Below are positions 30,808 through 35,410 of a DNA stretch of 35,410 nt, in pieces. This DNA is from Ignavibacteria bacterium. Lineage in GTDB: Bacteria; Bacteroidota; Ignavibacteria; Kapaibacteriales; Kapaibacteriaceae. The notes under the pieces were generated by a model. That model was not told the origin of the DNA and ran no database searches. It saw nothing but the letters and a program-made list of their open reading frames with translations. Position 1 is the stretch's first letter. Every line of letters begins with the position of its first letter. The stretch spans positions 1 to 35,410 of the forward strand of contig CANGZU010000010.1 in the NCBI GenBank assembly GCA_947458785.1, read 5' to 3'. A program made the position numbers and the translations under genes.

Positions 30808-33800
30808 ATGGGATCGTGGTGCACACGCCGTTTTGTGCTGTCTATTCTTGCATTTATTGGGGTAGTATCACTCCATGCGCAAACGATTGTTCCGCTGCGA
30901 ATAGCTACGGATAGTTTCCCGCAAGTGACAGCCCGAATCGTCGCTTTGGACAATGCTGGGATGCCACAGGGTTTATCTGGCGCAGACGTGATCGTATCAG
31001 ACAATGGAGTTGAGCAGACGATTACCCCTTCATGCGACGCATCAACTTCTGGTCGTAACCTCTCGCTCGTCGTAGCAGTGGATGCATCGCTATCGATGAG
31101 CTCATCCGGCTCCCCCACATCGATGGACCTTGCCAAGAATGCTGCGCGCGGCATTATTCAACTGCTAACATCAACTGCAGATGAAATCGCCCTTGTTCAG
31201 CTCTCCTCATCAGCGCAGATGCTCTACGGATTGTCTACAAACAAGACTGCCTACAGTTCATCTGTGGATGCGATGGTTGTAAAGGGCGGTATGAACAGTG
31301 GCAAGGGGCTCACAGACATACCCTATGGTGCTCTGACACACCTGCAGAATGCCCGAAATGCTCGCGCGCTCGTGTTGATCACAGACGGTGCGAGCTTGTT
31401 CGATGTTAAGTCAGCTATAGCCTCAGCACGCACCTTCGGCATCGCCGTCTACGTTGTCTGTCTTCGTTCTTCAATCAACGCCGACATGAAAATGCTTGCC
31501 GATTCAACGAATGGATCATGGTGCGAGCAGATACAGACAATCGCAGATGCCCAGGCATTTGCGCGGGCGTTTGTTGCCGATGCTAAACGTCTGCCAGGAT
31601 GCACTGTCACGTGGAAGACAACGTCGGTTTGCGATCTATCGCACACCGTGGTTTTGACCCGGGGTGCCGCCAGCAGAACTGCAGGCTACGCGGTGCAAAG
31701 GGAACAGACAGTCTATCTTGAGTCAAATGTCACAGGTATCGAGTTTGGCACGGTTTCGACTGGCAGCAAGCTTGTTCGTTCAGTAACAGTGACGGCCAGA
31801 TACGGCGCCGTTACGATCGACGGTATCGGCAACTTCACATCATCGAGTTTTCAAGTCGTTGGTGCGCCTCGTTTCCCAGTTACCCTTCAAGCTAATGCGA
31901 GTCTAACCCTTTCTATTGAATACACGGCATCAAGCGATGTTGGTATATACGACCGCCTTACATACTCTTCGAGTGGATCCTGCTCGCCCCCTGTCATACA
32001 TGTTCATGGTGGAAACGCACGGAGTGGAGATGTTCTAGAACTCGTTGGACCCAATGGCGGTGAGACATTGCTAGCTGGACAAGACACAACAATTCGATGG
32101 AAAAACGCACTGCCTGATGACTTTGTTCGTATCGAGGTCAGCTACGACGACGGAGCAACATGGTCATCATTAACGGAAAACGCTCAAGGCCTCTCGTATG
32201 TATGGCGACCAGGTCCGCAAAAATCGAATCAGGCGCGCATACGTGTTGCACGGACGGTCATAGATCCCAATGATATTGTCGTCATGCGCGGGCAAGATCA
32301 GCCTGTGTATGCATCAATCTTTACCGAAGACGGTAAACATGTTATCACTGGTGGACATGACGGTTCGGTTCGAATATGGAGTGCACAGGATGGATCTCAA
32401 GAGCGCATTGTTGGTCTACACGGAAATTGGGTCTGGTCGCTATCACAAAAGCCGGGAACAACGATTGTTGCCTCTGCGTCACACGATGGCAGTGTTCGGA
32501 TCTGGGATTACACCAACGGTCAACGCATAGCCACTATCCCAGCCGAGGGTCGCGTTTGGTCATTAGCGTTTAGCCGTGATGGCAACAAACTATACGCCGG
32601 CACCGATCGAGGCATAGCCGAGATCAACTCTGCATCCTGGACGATCTTCACATCTCGAATTGTTGACCAAGGCCCAGTGTACAATCTCAAGCTCGTCGGA
32701 AGCGGACAGCAGCTTGCAGTGGCCGAAGGGTCGCAGGCCACACTGCGAGATATCAAATCACTCGATGTTGTTCGAGTCTTTAAACAACCGGGTGCTAGTG
32801 AGCAGCAATATGCTGTTGCCGTTAATCCAGCAGGAACCGAGATTGCCAGCGGAGGCGCTGATCTGCGGGTCCAGGTCTACAAGATATCTGATGGATCGGT
32901 GGTCAAAGCACTCCCCCCAATGAAAGGCGGCGTGCTTGCTCTCGACTATTCATCGAATGGTGTGACACTGCTTGTTGCAGGGGGCGACGGTACCGCGAAA
33001 ACGTACGCAGCATCAACACTAGACCTGCAAACATCGCTGGCAGGGCACAACGGCATCTTGTACTCTGGGTCATTCTCACCAGATGGTAAGCGTGTGGTAA
33101 CGTCTTCGACAGACTTCACCGCCCGTGTATGGTCACTGGAGCGCATTGGAAGCACCAACGACATTTCTGATCGGGCCTTTGCCATAACTGGTGGTGTGCG
33201 TGAATCTTCACCGCAGTTCATGGGAGACGTCATTGTTGGCTATGGAATGGATGCCCGCAAGGTCGTGGTCACCAACAAAGATGCAGCACCTCTTGTAATC
33301 ACTGGCGTCAGAGTTGGATCGGGCGACACGACAGACTTTGCCATTCTTGACGCTGCAGTGCCAGCACTGGTAACATCCGCTGCTCCGTATTCGGTTGATA
33401 TTGCATTTACACCAACAACAGCGGGACCACGCGAGGCATATCTGACCTTTGAAAGTGGTATGGGCACATTCTCGGTTCTCATTACCGGGAATGGTGTTGT
33501 CTCACCGTTATCAGCTCCATCCGTAATTGATTACGGCCGTAGGGTAGCCAATCAGTCGGTTGTTGATTCGATTATCACGATTCGTGCTAGTGGGTCACTG
33601 CAAGCACCTGTACAAATCGCGTCGATGACAATCCTCGGAGAACAAGCAGGTCAGTATTCCATCGTAGATGGTGGCGGCAGTGTTTCAATCCAGCCAGGTC
33701 AAACACACAAGATCACAGTACGCTTCGATCCAACAAACTATGGACGATTTGCAGCCGCACTCGAACTTCGAATAACCGGCGGACAGTCCATTACGATTGG

Positions 33801-35142
33801 TCTCTACGGTGAAGCAACGGGAGATGGGCGTATCGCCTCTTCGTCGAACACCCTACTCTTCCCTACGGGTACGTGCCGTTATAGCACTTCTCAAATGCCG
33901 TTTGATTTGCGCAACAGTGGCAACACGGAACTTCAGGTCTACTCAGTAGGCATCGATGGTGCAAATGCCGATGAGTTCTCGGTGAGCTCAGCTGATACCT
34001 ATCCGATTACAATCGCCCCCAACAGCAGCAAGAGTTTTGTAGTTACGTTTTCGCCAAATCGCGTTGGGGTTAAAGATGCTCGGGTCGTAATCTCTTCCAG
34101 TGCCATCAATGCATCGAACGGACGCACCACGATTAGCATGTCGGCACGGAAAGATTCCGTCGGATTTGAATTGTCTAGATCGGAACTCGACTTCGGCAAC
34201 GTCCCAGAGAACACAGTTGTATCGGAACGTATTCTTCTGCTCAACACGGGAACGATCTCCCTGAAGTGGCCTCGCAATTCTGTTACGGTTGGTCGTTTTC
34301 AGATTGACAGTATCACGCCTGACATAACCGGTGGTGGTAAGCGATCGGATATGACGATACGATTCCTCGGCGGGCGATCAGGTGAGACCTATGACACGAC
34401 CTATGAGTTCATTGATACCATTTGTGGTCGTAAACAGTCAATTCGACTTCGTGCAACCGTAAAGTCTTACATAGGTGCTACAATTGAGATTGATACGGTC
34501 TACACGCAGACCGGTTCACTCGTCAGTGTTCCTGTTTACGTCAAGAACCTCGTGAATTTCGACAGAACATCTGTGCGATCCATTACCGGTCATTTCCGTG
34601 TTAACGGAACGCTTCTTTCTGCCGCAAACAATGTCGCAAATGCCAAGTTGAATGATAACGGCGATCTCACCTTTGATGCGCCAATTCCGATACCTACCGT
34701 TGAAGGCTTGTCGACCACATTGACATTCTCCACGGCTTGGGGCAACGACACCGCTTCATTTGTGCGTATCGACAGCCTGACCTTCACCGATACACTCACC
34801 TTCCGCACGATTGGTGGTGCTGTGATCCTAACCGATATCTGCAAGCAAGGGGGCCAAGCACGACTGGTAAAGCTTGGCGCACAATCTGCAGGTATAACTA
34901 TTGGTCCGAATCCGACGCGAGATATCGCACAACTGCAGATATCAGCTTCGGAGACCGGACTGACAACTGTTCAGCTCTTCTCGGTCTCGGGCGCACATAT
35001 CAGTACACTGTTGCATGCGAATCTCAGACCCGGTATATGGTCACAAGAGCTTGATGTATCCTCCATGCCGATCGGATCCTACTTCATGGTTATGTCGACA
35101 CCAACAGAAACAATCACTCGCCGTATGGAGGTGGTCCGATGA
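30808..35142 (+). CDS. Giant secreted protein: vWA, ASH-like, Kre9/KNH-like, WD40 propeller, choice-of-anchor-D-type repeats, T9SS type A tail
   Basis: VVAVDASLSMSSSG MIDAS; GPNGGETLLAGQDTTIRWKN; WD40 repeats (GGHDGSVRIWSAQDG, SASHDGSVRIWDYTNG); repeated FTPTTAGPREAYLTFES/FSPNRVGVKDARVVISS modules; C-terminal IGPNPTRDIAQLQIS...GSYFMVMSTPTETITRRMEVVR. ATG 30808 preferred over the track start 30772. Confidence 0.88.
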   Translation: MGSWCTRRFVLSILAFIGVVSLHAQTIVPLRIATDSFPQVTARIVALDNAGMPQGLSGADVIVSDNGVEQTITPSCDASTSGRNLSLVVAVDASLSMSSSGSPTSMDLAKNAARGIIQLLTSTADEIALVQLSSSAQMLYGLSTNKTAYSSSVDAMVVKGGMNSGKGLTDIPYGALTHLQNARNARALVLITDGASLFDVKSAIASARTFGIAVYVVCLRSSINADMKMLADSTNGSWCEQIQTIADAQAFARAFVADAKRLPGCTVTWKTTSVCDLSHTVVLTRGAASRTAGYAVQREQTVYLESNVTGIEFGTVSTGSKLVRSVTVTARYGAVTIDGIGNFTSSSFQVVGAPRFPVTLQANASLTLSIEYTASSDVGIYDRLTYSSSGSCSPPVIHVHGGNARSGDVLELVGPNGGETLLAGQDTTIRWKNALPDDFVRIEVSYDDGATWSSLTENAQGLSYVWRPGPQKSNQARIRVARTVIDPNDIVVMRGQDQPVYASIFTEDGKHVITGGHDGSVRIWSAQDGSQERIVGLHGNWVWSLSQKPGTTIVASASHDGSVRIWDYTNGQRIATIPAEGRVWSLAFSRDGNKLYAGTDRGIAEINSASWTIFTSRIVDQGPVYNLKLVGSGQQLAVAEGSQATLRDIKSLDVVRVFKQPGASEQQYAVAVNPAGTEIASGGADLRVQVYKISDGSVVKALPPMKGGVLALDYSSNGVTLLVAGGDGTAKTYAASTLDLQTSLAGHNGILYSGSFSPDGKRVVTSSTDFTARVWSLERIGSTNDISDRAFAITGGVRESSPQFMGDVIVGYGMDARKVVVTNKDAAPLVITGVRVGSGDTTDFAILDAAVPALVTSAAPYSVDIAFTPTTAGPREAYLTFESGMGTFSVLITGNGVVSPLSAPSVIDYGRRVANQSVVDSIITIRASGSLQAPVQIASMTILGEQAGQYSIVDGGGSVSIQPGQTHKITVRFDPTNYGRFAAALELRITGGQSITIGLYGEATGDGRIASSSNTLLFPTGTCRYSTSQMPFDLRNSGNTELQVYSVGIDGANADEFSVSSADTYPITIAPNSSKSFVVTFSPNRVGVKDARVVISSSAINASNGRTTISMSARKDSVGFELSRSELDFGNVPENTVVSERILLLNTGTISLKWPRNSVTVGRFQIDSITPDITGGGKRSDMTIRFLGGRSGETYDTTYEFIDTICGRKQSIRLRATVKSYIGATIEIDTVYTQTGSLVSVPVYVKNLVNFDRTSVRSITGHFRVNGTLLSAANNVANAKLNDNGDLTFDAPIPIPTVEGLSTTLTFSTAWGNDTASFVRIDSLTFTDTLTFRTIGGAVILTDICKQGGQARLVKLGAQSAGITIGPNPTRDIAQLQISASETGLTTVQLFSVSGAHISTLLHANLRPGIWSQELDVSSMPIGSYFMVMSTPTETITRRMEVVR

Positions 35143-35410
35143 ATCGCATCCAACTCCGCATACTCATCATCACGGCAATCGCTTTTGTCGCAGTTCAATC
35201 GCATGCCCAAACCCAGAATGCGCGTCTGGGTCTGATCCTGCACGGTGGACTAGACCTGCACATGACGGGCTTTTCGAGAATCCCTGAAGCGGAGAATTGC
35301 TGTCCTGAGTTTACTGGCGGTCAGGGCTCTTTGTTTGGTCTTTCTGCCCAATACCTTGCACCCATGTCGGCTTCGCTTGGCATCGACGTGCGCGTTGGCT
35401 ATTACTCGTC
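35139..35410 (+). CDS. Outer-membrane barrel-type protein, N-terminal part only (cut by right window edge)
   Basis: Not in the ORF track. ATGA overlap with the upstream stop; MNRIQLRILIITAIAFVAVQSHAQTQNARLGLILHGGLDLHMTGFSRIPEAENCCPEFTGGQGSLFGLSAQYLAPMSASLGIDVRVGYYS; signal peptide and CCPxFTGG shared with 28655-30703. Confidence 0.8.
   Translation, partial: MNRIQLRILIITAIAFVAVQSHAQTQNARLGLILHGGLDLHMTGFSRIPEAENCCPEFTGGQGSLFGLSAQYLAPMSASLGIDVRVGYYS

Overview
The window reads as a compact, mostly housekeeping stretch of a Bacteroidota/Chlorobi-type (FCB group) chromosome. Supporting signs are two proteins with T9SS-type C-terminal tails, DUF4159/DUF4175-type proteins, and TAnnTTTG promoter-like elements. 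Affiliation with Kapabacteria-like lineages is a guess I cannot verify. Left to right: partial greA; tgt-yajC-ribBA (leftward, ending in a strong intrinsic terminator); a peroxiredoxin; mnmA; acyltransferase-thioredoxin-small protein; a large Asp-box/BNR T9SS protein; kbl-like plus 3-hydroxyacyl-CoA dehydrogenase plus an FtsX/LolC-like permease; accC-purL-DoxX; yqeY-mutS2; HAD-def; an aldehyde dehydrogenase; rsmG-DUF4159-DUF4175-small DMT-like protein; nth; then an envelope locus (OmpA-domain barrel protein, a 1.4-kb-aa-class vWA/WD40/ASH T9SS protein, and a truncated paralogous outer-membrane protein). I see no tRNA, rRNA, CRISPR array, transposon, phage or defence system. The best candidates for something undescribed are the envelope locus at 28.6-35.4 kb, a perfect inverted repeat made of two TAnnTTTG cores between yqeY and the HAD gene, and a recurring TAnnTTTG element 4-7 nt from start codons that suggests leaderless transcription. 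All functional assignments are from reading translated motifs, with no database search.
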